A DNA stretch of 64,000 bases. It comes from Diorhabda sublineata (lineage: Eukaryota > Arthropoda > Insecta > Coleoptera > Chrysomelidae). Position 1 is the first letter of the stretch; every line of letters begins with the position of its first letter. The notes beneath the pieces were generated by a model that ran no database searches, had not been told where the DNA came from, and saw nothing but the letters and a program-made list of their open reading frames with translations. Location of the stretch: positions 26,268,488 to 26,332,487 of the forward strand of contig NC_079480.1 in NCBI RefSeq assembly GCF_026230105.1, written 5' to 3'. A program made the position numbers and the translations under genes. Below are positions 1-11,202 of this stretch, in pieces.

Positions 1-232
1 TTAAAAAAATGATGTCATTTGTTATTGTAGTCTTACCTTATTCAGATTTAATCATAATTTCATACAAACTATTCAAAAAGAAATAACAGTGAAGTATCAA
101 GCTTCCAAAATGCGTTCGTCATCAGCAACGTTACGTTGTCTGGCAACTTCACTGTTATTTCTTTTTGAGTATGAAATTATGATTAAATCTGAATAAGGTA
201 AGACTACACTAACAAATGACATCATTTTTTTA
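1..232. repeat. Fold-back inverted repeat (MITE-like)
   Basis: Left arm 1-95 and right arm about 146-232 are near-perfect reverse complements. They differ by one or two substitutions and an 8-bp insertion in the left arm around 66-73. The spacer of about 50 bp is 96-145. The arms begin and end with TTAA followed by or preceded by an A/T run, which could be a TTAA target site, but the window starts exactly at the left arm, so the outer boundary cannot be seen. No coding potential. This is the structure of a non-autonomous fold-back DNA element; the superfamily is not identifiable from the sequence alone. Confidence 0.88.
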
Positions 233-1071
233 ACATTTCAGCGGTTATTAAAAAAATAATTAAAGTTTTTATACAAAAAATGGAGATTTTCCAGAAAAAT
301 AGAAAAAAAATTATAACTCATTAAACTTAAGGCAAAATGTTGTTTAAGTAGGCGCAACACGTAGCCAACACCATCACCTATCGACCATTTTCCTATGGCT
401 ACTCACCCTCCAAACACTCTGTATAACAAAACTCTTCAAATCTGTTTAGTTTAATTTGTTTAAAATAGTTGAAATATTTGATAAAAAATTAAAACTTGCC
501 CTGCACTAATTTGTTCTTGATATGATTTCATCGTTGAAATTGGATATTTTCCTGTCAAGTCATTCTAACTAACTCAAAAATAATCACTCGGGTCTAAATA
601 AAACCAACAAGGTGGAGGAAAAGTTATTTTTTAGCTCAATTTCATCATTTTTTTAAATATCTGTATTATTCTAATCAAAAACGAGAGTTATGATAGCAGG
701 AAGAAACATATTTGAATACAAGAAAATTAGACTGTTGTAGTTTAAGAATCGTATGCAATACACATGCAATAATTTTACTTTTCCCTTCACAGAAAAAAAA
801 TAATTTGTGGTATGTATTAAAATTTGACACTAGTCATAAAGCACATGGGAGTTTGTTCCCATGGTAGAATGGTAGATACTAAATTCAGGATACTCAAAAA
901 TCATACTTTTACAATACGAATTTTCCGATCACGAACGAGGAACATGGTGTGCCCTCTTGGCGAATAAGGCTCAAACTTATGTACAATTTCAAGTGATATA
1001 ATTAAGTAAATTGAGGAATAATTTTATTGTTTTGTTAATAATCCAACTGTAATTATTAGATAAATAGGTTT
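233..1071. other. Intergenic, nothing recognised
   Basis: AT-rich DNA with no reading frame or repeat that I can assign. Confidence 0.5.
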
Positions 1072-1297
1072 AGCTGCTGCTGGTTCGCGGTCGATGATCT
1101 TGCAGTTCATTCTCAACGGTTTCGCGGCCATATTTGAACGCTTTGACCATTTGAAATACAGCACACCTAGTAAGGCGTTAACTACCAACTTGATTTTGTG
1201 AACGCCAAATAATTTCCGTTTTTAATGTGTTTCCTAACAAAAAAAATCAAATGACAATACGTTGCGCAACCATGGTTGGAAATTGACGTTCACTCAT
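1072..1297 (-). pseudogene. Mariner-like transposase N-terminal relic
   Basis: On the minus strand, an ATG at 1295-1297 opens a broken frame reading MSERQFPTMVAQRIVI. After frame changes it reads VFQMVKAFKYGRETVENELQ and then RPRTSSS. The last part resembles the linker between the two helix-turn-helix motifs of mariner transposases (the WFKRFKxGRExxEDDxRxGRPSTS pattern). Stops and a deletion break it, and the catalytic domain is absent. The GC-rich stretch near 1372-1396 just upstream may be part of the same element's 5' region. Assignment rests only on this motif. Confidence 0.5.
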
Positions 1298-2012
1298 GTT
1301 CGTAGCACGCGTCTGAAAGACTGTTAGTAAGGGACCCAGCTAACACATAATCAAGCCGTGAACTATAATGTACAGGCGCGCCATCTACAGCGTTTTTCTC
1401 GATCTTATTTGAACTGCCTTCGTATATTTCATAAAAAGCATCAATTCCTTCAATTTTTCTAGGTTTTTTCTGTACATCAATTATTTCGCTATATCAACTA
1501 TACTTTATCAGTTTCCCAAAAGATTCTCTCAATATTCTGCTTAAACTCTCCTTTCATTTATCTTTACTCCTAATCTTTACTAGTCCATGAATCTCCTCAA
1601 TGTGCGAATTATCGATGAAATAATCTAAAATAATCTCATATAATTTTCAATGTGTTGAAGATAAGATATCCATCACGAAAATTATCCCTTTAGAGAAGCA
1701 AAACCAGAGTGAGGATCTACCCATCAACAACGACCCATCTACTAACTAATATTGATAATGACTTAACGGTCATATTATAATTGAGCTTGGGTCTAACCTC
1801 GTTCCCACGTCCATGTTCTTGCATAATCGTTTTACTTGTTAGAAATCGATGTCTTGACGCTGACACAAATCATTTGCATATCCCTAATCAATTTATTGAC
1901 AACATTTCAACGAGAAGCTGATTTTCTCTTGTTGTTCATGGAAAGTAATGTGGAAATAGCTGTGATGAATTTAACGGGCATGAATCGACAACTTTACATT
2001 AATGATTAAATA
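1298..2012. other. Intergenic, little recognised
   Basis: Possible 5' untranslated part of the mariner relic on the left near 1370-1400, then AT-rich DNA with no supported feature. Confidence 0.4.
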
Positions 2013-2099
2013 CGAGGTGTGGCTATTAAATAACGAGATTGGTAAGTAAGTACTTATATTTATTTATTATCACCTCCTCTATCCCCACATCCCTCCTCG

Positions 2100-2260
2100 C
2101 GAATCTTCCATCGTTCAAAACAGTACAGGAAGTCTTTTTCTCTGTTTTGGTATTGTAATAAAAATATACTTCAACGCATTTTCGTTTAATCGATTTTTAG
2201 TGATTTTCTGTAGTGGTTGGTGTTCCTGAATAACAGTTTCATTTTGACAGCTGACTGGAC
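2100..2260 (+). repeat. Dispersed repeat, inverted copy at 40.78-40.93 kb
   Basis: This stretch and the reverse complement of 40780-40930 share blocks in the same order: TCTCTGTTTxGGTATT, CGCATTTTCG, AxCGATTTTTxGTxATTTTC, TTGGTGxTCCTG and TTGACAGCTGACTGGA. It lies just inside the mariner TIR at 2013, so it could be a mariner subterminal region or an independent repeat. No protein is encoded. Confidence 0.65.
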
Positions 2261-2689
2261 TATGCATTATTCGGTCATGTGTGACGGTGGTGTGAAGTTA
2301 TTTCAATTTGAAGCTATTATTTAGATTAAATTATAATGAGTTTCAATTCAAATTGGATGTAGTCATGAAATATGGACAAAACATACAAACTTTTAAATTC
2401 AAATATCAAATAATATTAGCAAAGTCAGTGCTACCAACCGACCATCTACGTTACGGTGTAATTTTCCCAATATATATTTTTAACGATTTTCTATTAATAA
2501 GTAATGTGAATACGAGCCGAAACAGAAAAAATAGTAGGTATAAAGTACTCTTACTGGAATGAAAATGCTTCTGTTACTTGTAATTTAATACACTATTCTG
2601 TCATTTCCTTCAGGATGGGAGCCGCTTTTATTTTCTTAGCTTGAACAGACTCAAATCTTGTTCATTTCCATGAAGATTTGATTCAAAGT

Positions 2690-2880
2690 TTAAATACAAA
2701 CATGACGATTCTAGGTACCAGTTTCGCATGTTGAAATTTTCATGTAAAATTTGCCGCATACATTCTTTGTGAATTCCTACTTTTCCCATATTTTCATCTG
2801 TTTTTGACGTGGAAGGACGAACCGAACGTGAATCATCTTCAACATCTTTCGACCATCTTAAGAATGCTTGAGCCACTCAA
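2690..2880 (-). pseudogene. Mariner transposase fragment
   Basis: Minus-strand frame reading AFLRWSKDVEDDSRSVRPST, then SKTDENMGKVGIHKECMRQ and ILHENFNMRNWYL. This matches the mariner DNA-binding region: the EDDxRxGRPSTSKTDEN linker followed by the second helix-turn-helix (GIxKExVRQILHExFNMRKVC). A deletion between SKTDENMGKV and GIHKEC removes the LVRKDRR-type segment. No catalytic DDD residues remain. The family match is clear; the gene is dead. The frame starts near 2876 at an ATG just inside the conserved sequence, not at the true start. Confidence 0.75.
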
Positions 2881-3159
2881 AAACTCGTCGACCCGAAAAA
2901 CATACACCGCCATATACTTGTTTTAATAAATTACGAGTTTCATTCGCAATTATTCTAAGTTTCGAGTGAAATATTTTTCTTCTGATCAATAAAAAAATGC
3001 AAATGAAGGCCACAGTTACACTGGTTTGTCTACAGACACGGTAGACACCGCATTCGAAAGATTAAGCTTCAGACAAAACCTTGTAATAACTAAAAAATAA
3101 ACAATAAAATACAATAAAACCGCAATGAGTAACAAAATTATAGATAATAGTAATTAAAT

Positions 3160-4034
3160 TAAACCAGTATGCAGAATGTCCGGAGGTCGTTTACAGAATA
3201 GAAGGCGCTTTCTAGTGAATATACCCCCAAATTATTGCGAAATGTGGGAAAAGATGATATCAATTTGATAAGTTTGGCAAGTGATTATGCATTTTTTTGC
3301 ATTGTAAAATATTGAGCCCTTAACTAATTCTGAACGTGTGATACTTACAAATTAGTTAAACGGATTCAAAGATGAAAAAGGAAGGAAGAGTCAGAATTTG
3401 TAATTTTTTGAAGAAGTCCTTTCAGTGAGCCCCGCTGTTTAGTCCGAGTAAATATCTAACAGCTTTTGTTGTTTGAAAATTCGCTCAAATTGCGTCGCAC
3501 CACAAGTAACCCAGAAGGGAAGGGTATATGGGATATGATACTCCATAAGGGCATAATAGACTGGTAAGGAGATGGATAAGTTCAGTTCTTTGGAAACTGA
3601 TCCAAGTGTAAAACAGGAGGAACTTAATTTTTTAGATAAGGCGGCAATATGTAACTCCTATTTCAAGGGATTGTCCACAACAAGCGCTTAGAATTTGACA
3701 GATTCAAAGATGTCAACGGTGGTGTTATTCAATAAAAAAGGCAGAAATGTATTTAAGGGTGATTAGGTCACTAGATATAGTCCTATAAAGTGAGATCAGG
3801 GTTCCCCCAAGAGAAACTAGTGTCGTCTGCAAATAGACATATTTTACCACTGATGTCTAGATATACGATGTCGTTTATAAATAGAAAAAACAAAGTAGGG
3901 CCTTGTACTGAGTCTTGGGGCACTCCATCTCTGGTAGAGTTTACATATCCATCCCTGGTAGAGTTCACATAAACCTTAAAAATATGTTTTTTCTCAATGA
4001 GTTTTGTACAGAATATGATTTCGAAATTCAACAA
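3160..4034 (-). pseudogene. Non-LTR retrotransposon reverse transcriptase relic
   Basis: Minus-strand frame at 3783-4034 reads VPQDSVQGPTLFFLFINDIV, then DISGKICLFADDTSF. This is the reverse transcriptase catalytic core: the GVPQGSVLGP block with G changed to D, and the F-A-D-D active site encoded at 3822-3833. Downstream, 3160-3780 is collinear with the 62.0-62.9 kb relic (ERTELTHHL, RLNFG and FFKRLKILTFPSL blocks in broken frames), so both are copies of one CR1/Jockey-type family. A 23-bp tandem duplication at about 3927-3972 repeats VNSTRDG in the protein. Many stops and shifts; no endonuclease remains. Confidence 0.8.
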
Positions 4035-5069
4035 TCATATTTTTTTTTCAGAAATCCTTTTACATAATGTAATATCATTCTTCTAGTTTATTTTAGCGAT
4101 TTTTTTACAATGGTATAAAGTCATACACACATTTCTCGCTTAAATACTTAATTTATTTAAACACTTATACTACAAACAAGAAATTAAATTCTGAACTACT
4201 CGCTATTTATAATAATTATCCATCAATACTTAACTATTCGCCATCTTATATAGTTTATTCAAATTTGCCTGTTAATTTTCAACTATTTCGATCTGTTCAC
4301 TATGACATTCAATTATTTACTGACTTTGACGCTGATGAACAAGCGACGATTTATACAAAAAAATTTCTTGATAATTTGATTCTAGAAAGTAAGCAAACAA
4401 ATAGAAAGACCTTCGTAAAAATTGATCTGTATATAAAAACATGTAAATAGATGTTTTTCTGAGATTTGCTGGTCTTGGAAAGTGCCCAGCGCGTCCACGG
4501 AATTTTCGATTTTATTGAAATAATGAAACGAAACATCGTATGCAAAGAATGATCGATTTTGGAATGGTCCGTGATCGTTAATGCTTCGTCGGAAAGCCAT
4601 TCGAACAGAAATATAGTCACCAAACCGTTAATTTAATAATAGAACCACCATAAAATTATATATAATAAATTTCGGTTTGTGAATTTCAATATTCATCAAA
4701 TACTAGAAATGTTTATATCTCTGAAATCTCTTATTGTTGAAATTCGCAGACCGATAGGCAGATACAAATAGAAATCGTATGGTTATATGCACAATCAGGA
4801 TCCATGAATGTATCATATATTATATAGTGCTTTTGAAGGCAAATATTGAAAACAAAACAATGATTTTAAAAGCATATCTAATATATTCTATCCTTATGTA
4901 CCATTTTCATTATATTTGGGTAAATACGTGTTAATTTCACATTTGTCCAATAAATTTATGAGTATCTCAAGGCATTACATCGGATTTCGAAAAACAAAAT
5001 GACGTTCCCACAGACGCAAAAACAAATACCTAGATAGATAGACAGTGCGCGCGTATCAAATTTAATTAT
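4035..5069. other. Intergenic, nothing recognised
   Basis: Several overlapping small frames on both strands at 4265-4623 have no family resemblance I can name. No repeat structure seen. Confidence 0.45.
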
Positions 5070-5550
5070 TGCTCATTTGTCCGAGACTCAAAGAATGGAC
5101 ATTTCAGTTATGATTAGTTATGGTAATAAAACAAGAAATCAAAAGGACGTTTGTGAAATTTTTAATAATGAATAACTTAGTCAACACGTCTCGCATTTAA
5201 CAAAATTAAAATTGAAAAAAGTTTCGTGAAATTGGACATGTAAAAAATATTAAAGAACCAGGTAGAAATGTTCAATTTACTAATGCAAAAAGTTAGATTT
5301 ACTCCTAGAGATTGAGGAAAATCCGCATAAAAAAACTCGAAAACTTGCCGCCGATAATGAGTTTTTCATAAACAAAAATACCACTCTGGTTCTGAAGTTA
5401 AATGAAGATGATACTGATAGGAGGCAAGAATTCTGTGATTTGATGATGGATAGAATGAGCGCAGATTTGCAGTTCATAAACAAAATAGTTTTTTCTGGTG
5501 AAGCGACGTTTCATTTAAACGGAACGATTAACAAACAGAACTGTAGATAT
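5070..5550 (+). pseudogene. Tc1/mariner-superfamily transposase, N-terminal half
   Basis: Plus-strand broken frames read RMDISVMISYGNKTRNQKDV and EIFNNE, then LDLLLEIEENPHKKTRKLAA, LNEDDTDRRQEFCDLMMDRM, and finally FSGEATFHLNGTINKQNCRY. This order matches the DDE transposases of the IS630/Tc1/mariner type found in many insects: an N-terminal helix-turn-helix, an IEENPHxTTR linker, then the FSDEATFxLNG catalytic block, where the first catalytic D is changed to G. The second half (HDGAPxH and E/D region) is missing; a relic of that half from a similar family lies at 57.33-57.6 kb. The homology stops at about 5550, just before the repeat at 5581. Confidence 0.8.
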
Positions 5551-5580
5551 TCTCATATTGACATTAACAATATTAAAGTT

Positions 5581-5655
5581 AAGTTGAAACGTCAATTTTT
5601 TATCAATCTTTCAAAAATTATTAAAAAAAAAACTAATTTTGAAACAGAAGACATA
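5581..5655 (+). repeat. Fold-back family arm, copy 1 of 4
   Basis: TTGAAACGTCAATTTTTTAT followed by TCAAAAATTATTAAAAA and ACTAATTTTGAAACAGAAGA matches the right-hand part of the fold-back element at 38.15-38.25 kb and copies at 42.36 and 50.65 kb. It directly follows the truncated transposase and extends its open frame to 5688 as a chimaera. Confidence 0.7.
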
Positions 5656-5659
5656 TATA

Positions 5660-6794
5660 TTTCATATTATTTTGCTATTTCGAATTGAATCCACTAGACT
5701 AGGAGTTCGTATAGACAATACAATATCCTATGATATTCCACTTTTGGAAATTTCGCGAATTTACATATCAATGACTGAGTTTCCTGTGGTGTAAGTTCTT
5801 CAACCCTCAGTCGTATCTTAATTTACTTCTCCTATAATCAACAAAGTTGAGATATATGGCACCCAAGACGCACATGTAGCGTGTCTTGACGTATACTCGA
5901 AAATGGGAAAAAGTCTTTATACATCACTTATCTTATATAGAGTTGAGATTGAATTAATGCATTTTAATAAAAACTCGAACATTTGATTAACTTGTTTTTT
6001 TATCAGGAACAATTTAAATGAAAAAAAAGACAATAATTTCAATACATTTGTGACATAAAGGAAGACATTCATATTTTCAAAAACAGCAAATGTAAAAGAT
6101 GTTTGTATCCTATGATAAAAAATTTCACCAGAAAAAAAATGGTGTAAATAATTATCAATCACTATTTCTTTCGTATAATCAAATTTATCAAGGGTTTGTT
6201 CAAAACACGTCTCGCATCTATTATGAATAATGTAATCAATTTGGTCTTCGTGCTATTAAACCTTTCATCACTTTTTCCATATTTTATTGAAAAGCAACAA
6301 ATACAAGTTTCATGAGACACTATTTTGTTACACGCAAAAGTGTAATACAAATTTTTTTCTATTTCAAATTGTTGAAGAAAATAATAGGAAGATTGTGATA
6401 AATATAATAAGCTGATAACACTGATAAACACAGTATCAAACATGAAAAAAAGTTTGGTTACACAGTGAATTAGAAAAATATTATCTTTGCAAGCACAACT
6501 TCCATTATTTTATGCCAGTCATATCTTATGCCTTAATATAGCTCCCAATAAGGTATAGTATTATCCTTGAGAAAATAATGCTATTCAAAATTAATCTATC
6601 TTCCTTTTATTTATGAAACGATTAGATTAAATGGGTTTTACTCACTTATTAATGCTAGATGACATAAAAATCTCAAGAAATATGTTCCTTATGTTCCTTT
6701 AGGTTAATAAGCAAAAAGCAACCAAGATGAAGGGGCCAACTCCTCAATTTGGTATCTTTATATCAACCGGAAAATATAACCGTAAACGAAGTCT
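5660..6794. other. Intergenic, nothing recognised
   Basis: AT-rich; two minus-strand frames of 81 and 93 codons (5917-6162 and 6162-6443) are rich in F, L, S, I and K, as expected from random AT-rich DNA. No family match. Confidence 0.45.
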
Positions 6795-7729
6795 GAATTC
6801 AATACAAGTGAACCTCAAAAAATCTCCTGGATATAGGATGTAATTATTCCCAGAATACTGAAGAACAATCAAATAAAGAGTTGAAGTTTCTAACCCAATT
6901 GTACAATACATTGATGAGAGCGGGTTACCGCACACTTATGTACAAGGTTATCCAGATTAGCCATAAGCTAGGAAAATCTCCTGAAGTGACATCTTATAGA
7001 CTTGCTATGTCACAACTACTGGAAAAAGTAATAATTAAACCTATGCATCAAATTGGATTTAGAGCAGAACATGCTCCCATAGAAGAAGTTCATCAAGTCA
7101 TAAAAAAGTATCCAAATCTTTTAAATATAAAGAAAACTATTCGGCAAAGTATAGTTTAGGTATTCAACGAGGTTAGCTACTATACAAAATAAAAAAAACT
7201 TCCCGAACAACGTTTTTTGAATCCTAAAAGACAAACACTTTTGAGTTAAAAACGTAGATTATATAACAATTACGTATCTAATAATCCACAGTCGATTAAA
7301 GTTAGTCTGCTATTCTATCTTATGTACACAACTGATGCTTATTCATAAGAACGTAGCTAACGCAGCATATGCAGATTTCACTGCTGCGCTAGCATCTAAT
7401 CATGACCTGCTATAGCTTTCCAAATATTGTAGAAAAACTTGGAAGCAATATCTCCGTGGCTGAAAACTTGGGTAATCAAAATGAATGGGATTATATCTGT
7501 TTATTTCGTTTACACCCAACAGAAAGAGGTTTTTCCAGCTATAGTGTTGAAAAGGCATATTATGCAGCAAAGAGAAAGTGCAAAATACTTTGGAATGGAG
7601 AACCTATATACTTTACAAGAAGCAATAGGGCCTAGAAGTTCGTCAACTATCGGTTAATAGATCTCAAATAACAATCCACTACAAGCTGCTACTTTACAAA
7701 GTTACATTGAGATCCATCTGGAGTTATAG
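6795..7729 (+). pseudogene. Jockey-type non-LTR reverse transcriptase relic
   Basis: Plus-strand pieces read LNSIQVNLKKSPGYR (about 6795), then LTQLYNTLMRAG and a HKLGKSPEVTSYR block with QIGFRAEHAPIEEVHQV (6881-7159). These match the KKSPGxD, LTxLYNAxLRxG, KPGKSPEDVTSYRPISLLP and HQFGFRxxHxTIEQ blocks of Jockey-clade reverse transcriptases. After a deletion the homology resumes at about 7305 with NVANAAYADFTAALASNHD, the active site YADD with the second D changed to F. At 7439-7657 comes TQQKEVFPAIVLKRHIMQQ and ESAKYFGM, the C-terminal thumb. The copy at 59.8-60.3 kb is related. Dead: frameshifts, stops, lost catalytic D. Confidence 0.85.
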
Positions 7730-7731
7730 TA

Positions 7732-8611
7732 CAAAAATGGTCCCAGAAGTATCTGGTCCAACGAACAAAAATTTTTGAAAAAAAAATATATTAATTTTTT
7801 AACGTAATCTCTTTTTACCTCTTCACTTCTTCATTGTTGGAAAATTTTTTACCACCAAGCCATTTTTTCGGAAAGAAAAAATGATTCAAGGGGGCTAAAT
7901 CTGGCGAATAGGGTGCATGAGGTAGTAATTTAAATTTTGATTCAATAAATTTGGCCATTGCAATAACGGATGTGTGAGCTGATGAAACAACACTTTCTTC
8001 TTAGCCAAACGCTGCCGTTTTTGCTTGATTTCTTCGCTAAAACATTGCGATAAATTCGTTGATAGTTTTTACTTTTTCAGTCAATGAAAATTATCCCACG
8101 CGCATCCCCCTAAACCAATGTCATGACCTTGCCTGCAAATGGAACGATCTGTACCTTCTTTGGAGACGGTTCTCCCTTTTTACTCCATTTTTCTATTGCT
8201 CTTTTATTTCGGGTATGAAGTGATGGACCCACGCTTCATCCATGTCCATCCGGTGCAAAGATTCGACTTTATTTCTATGAAACATTACCAATCACTGCCT
8301 ATCTCATGTCCAGTACCACTTTGTGGATTTTCCTCAAAAGTAGTAACCTCATTTGGTCTACCACTGAGATGCTGGTCTTCGCAAGTCGTACAACTTCATT
8401 TAAATTCTGCCACCCAATATTTTACTGCTGATATTAAAGGAGCAGTCTCACCCAGAGTAGAATCTAGTTCAGTTTTTATATTAGTTGGGCTAAGGCCTTG
8501 TAAGGCAAACAAATACAACGCGGCGTCTTCAAACTTGAAGCATAAAATACATTGGTATTTTTGAAGCAACTACCGCCATCTCTAGGCCAAGTTCTTCTGA
8601 GACCATCGTCG
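7732..8611 (-). mobile_element. Internally deleted mariner with both ends
   Basis: TA at 7730-7731 is followed by an eroded TIR containing ATGGTCCCAGAAGTA; at the right, TTCTTCTGAGACCATCGTCG ends at 8610-8611 before TA 8612-8613. The two ends are inverted copies of the TIR also seen at 36458, 36677 and 54416. About 880 bp against the usual 1.3 kb of mariners. Minus-strand order is TIR, 5' leader (GAAGACGCCGCG), N-terminal coding, catalytic coding, TIR. It lies directly against the Jockey relic on the left. Confidence 0.85.
7800..8560 (-). pseudogene. Mariner transposase, several frames
   Basis: Minus-strand frames in gene order: GLSPTNIKTELDSTLGETAP and YWVAEFK with CEDQHLSGRPNEVTT (8340-8520) are the first helix-turn-helix and GRP linker. 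KVESLHRMDMDEAWVHHF (about 8190-8270) is the first catalytic block, MDExWxHH. PSPKKVQIVPFAGKVMTLV follows. KKVLFHQLTHPLL (about 7960-8000) is the HQDNAPAH block with the catalytic D lost, and HPIRQI, FSFRKNGLVVKNF match the YSPDLAPxDFFLFPxMKKWLxGKKF end. Same subfamily as 9.89-10.26 and 54.4 kb. Multiple shifts and a missing second helix-turn-helix make it non-functional. Confidence 0.85.
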
Positions 8612-8613
8612 TA

Positions 8614-9787
8614 TTCATATATGAAGCAGTGCATATATAGCCATTCTAAATAGTAAAAAGTGCTCAGAATATTTATAAATGCTCCATGGTATGTACCTAA
8701 CAGCATTATTGCTTGTGGCCTTCAAATAAAGTCAGTTAGAGATGAAATATCTCCCTTACGAGAAAGCGTCGTATCTTAAAGAACGTAATACAAAAAAAGG
8801 AAACCTGAAGATCCCATTACTTAGTTTTCGAAATATACAAATATCATAAGAAAGCTACATATTCGGTGTTGAGTCCATTTTCCTCGAAACTGTATAAATT
8901 GAGATATCCTATATTACGAATCTATAACCTCCTTTAGTTAGAATCGTGGAATATTTTCTTTCGTGTTGAAATGAATAAAAGCTTCTAACCTGTCTTCATC
9001 TCTACATTGCGTCACATGTAGTACAGAAACCCTTTTACTGATTCATTTCACGAAAACGACTAAAATGTCGAATGCTTAAAATCACATCATGTGTCGTGAA
9101 CTCTACTAGAAACCGTATTTTGGTCATTCGGTATGATCCCATCAATTATTCAAAAGTATTCAAAATAGACAGGAACTCTGAATATGAAAAAACTAGAAAA
9201 AATTTATTTTCTTGCTGATTTTGTATCTTTTCTTCTAGCATCATCCGCAAAATGAGTAAATAATTTCCCTGTAGGTAATTGTTTCATCTTCCAGACTGTT
9301 TTTATAAAACAAAACACCGTATTTACATTGTCATTCTATTCGACTGATGATTAAATAATAATAGCTGTTTGTTCAAGGTGATGCAGTGGAAATAACAACC
9401 GAGAATCCAAAACGAAACACTTGTTTCGACGAACAGAATTGAAATATTTATAATTTATTGCGTTAACAGCAAATGCAATTCTCTTATGAATTAGAAAAAA
9501 CTCTACTAAAATTTGAAGTAGTATGTTTATATCACACATTTTTAGTAATTTTTTCACTCATCGCTTTTATAATACACTATTTTCTAGTAGTAATATATCC
9601 AAATACAATGTTAGTTTCATTAGTGACCTCAACTGGATCAATTTAAATTTTTTAATTTACAATGAAAATTGATTTTATACTAATGTAACCAGTTCAATTA
9701 TGATCTCAAGTTGTAGGTACCAATCAAGAAATAGTGCTCAATAAATGCACATATGTAAGTACGTGCAACCCCAAATTATAATCTATT
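8614..9787. other. Intergenic, nothing recognised
   Basis: AT-rich; one 68-codon minus-strand frame (9351-9557) without resemblance to a known family. Confidence 0.45.
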
Positions 9788-9889
9788 TTAATAAATTAGA
9801 AAATAGGAAAAAAATGGAGCATCCGTAATACACCGGCTTATCACTTCTTTTAGTTGACAGTTAAAATATTTTTTGGGAACAAACACAGC

Positions 9890-10325
9890 ACCCATATAGC
9901 CCTCAACTTTCTCATGTCCAAATTTTAAGTTAATATTCGATGTACTGCACTCTTTAAGATGCTGAATAGGTCTGCTAGCTCGCGCGTCAACAATTATCCA
10001 GTACCGCTTTGTCAACATTTCTGGAGTCGTCACATCATTTGGTCCACCACTTCGATGCTGGTCTTCGCAGGTCGTACAGCCTCGTTTAAAATTTGTTACC
10101 CAATATTTTACTGTTGATAACGAAGAAGCAGTCTCACTCAAAGTAGAATCTAGTTCAGCGATTATATTGGTTAGGATCAGGCCTTTCAAATCAAAGTATT
10201 GTATCACATAACGATGAACAATTTTTTCCATGTTTACAAATTCTCTGAAAACATTCACTATTGACGGCTGCTAAAAAATACTAAATAACGTGGCGTCTTC
10301 AAACTTGAAACATATGCTGTATAGA
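9890..10325 (-). pseudogene. Mariner transposase N-terminal relic
   Basis: Minus-strand open frame with MEKIVHRYVIQYFDLKGL (ATG at about 10231), then LDSTLSETASSLSTVKYWV, FKRGCTTCEDQHRSG and GPNDVTTPEMLTK. This is the N-terminal helix-turn-helix and the (G)RPNDVTTPEM linker of the mariner subfamily also present at 7.7-8.6 and 54.4 kb. The leader with TTCAAACTTGAAAC and GAAGACGCCACG-type sequence lies just upstream at 10265-10310, as in the sister copies, but the TIR is gone. The frame continues to 9788, but its last 40 or so residues (after HEKVEGYMGAV) do not look like mariner. The frame is open for 156 codons, the longest of the mariner pieces, yet lacks the catalytic domain. Confidence 0.85.
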
Positions 10326-10329
10326 TTGT

Positions 10330-11200
10330 GTGATGATTTCAAAACAAAAACTCGCCATTATAAGTAGAGCTACTTCTTTCAAATTTAATACAAGGTCATG
10401 TCCTCATGGTAGTCACCGAAACAAATAAATTCAAATGTCGATAAACTACCTTCTACTATTAACAGTTCACGCCACTTTACTGTTGATAGATTTAAATCAG
10501 TTGATAAATTATTTCGAACAGCCTGTCTTCGACTTGTAACATTTCCATCTTGCCAAAATGGATTTGGTGTATGTCCCTTATTGATTCATGTTTTGATTGA
10601 ATAAAATATATCTCTTATTTGGTTTCTAATTTTTTTCATAGTCCTTAAGTAATTTTTTCTCCATATAACAATATCGCTTCTTTCTATTAGACTTTCTGGA
10701 ATACTTTTTCCACTGAAAACCTATATCATTTAAAAGTTTCCAGAGTATGCTTCAGTTCAGGGTAATCCTTATCACCTCGAACCTTGTCTACTGTCTCAAA
10801 TTATTTTGTAAATAAGAGCGCGTGTACTTTCCTTTGAAGACTTTCTTTCAAATAGTCCAAATTTTGGTCTTTATGGAGCTTTACTTGCTGCTTAAAACTC
10901 GCCACATTTCTCTCCTTCAATAAGTCAGTAAATAGTAGATTTCTCAAAACCAAACTTGCTACTAATTCCACTGTGTCATCAAAACTTTTACATGAATATT
11001 TTTAATGTATTAATATTTAGTTACGCGGCCCTTTTAGATCTTCAATAATCACACTGAAATCCAAAATAGATTGTTCACTGTTAAAATAAATTGATCAAAT
11101 TTTACTTTGTTACCATTTTAACGATTCTTTTTATGCAAACACAGATAATAATTTGGGTATCGGAAGTCAGAAAATATAATTGTGAGTGTCGTCAACAACA
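10330..11200. other. Intergenic, nothing recognised
   Basis: AT-rich DNA between two mariner relics, no supported feature. Confidence 0.45.
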
Positions 11201-11202
11201 TA

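Larger units (their letters stand above)
2013..3075 (-). mobile_element. Decayed mariner, left TIR and 5' region kept
   Basis: A TA dinucleotide at 2011-2012 is followed by CGAGGTGTGGCTATTAAA and AACGAGA, a mariner-type terminal inverted repeat almost identical to the one at 11203. Minus-strand mariner coding sequence follows at 2690-2880. Beyond it, 2881-3075 matches the region next to the mariner at 51.5-51.74 kb (shared TACACTGGTTTGTCTACAG-like and ACGGTAxACACCGCAT-like stretches), so it looks like the conserved 5' untranslated part. The right TIR was not found. The 2262-2627 stretch inside does not look like mariner and may be inserted or too decayed. Confidence 0.6.

Noticed and set aside
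4351..4623. Overlapping 90- and 72-codon minus-strand frames
   Set aside because: Two frames open over the same DNA in a biased sequence; neither resembles a known family.
9788..9890. C-terminal part of the 156-codon mariner frame as genuine transposase
   Set aside because: The last 40 or so residues do not match any mariner block; treated as read-through into unrelated DNA.
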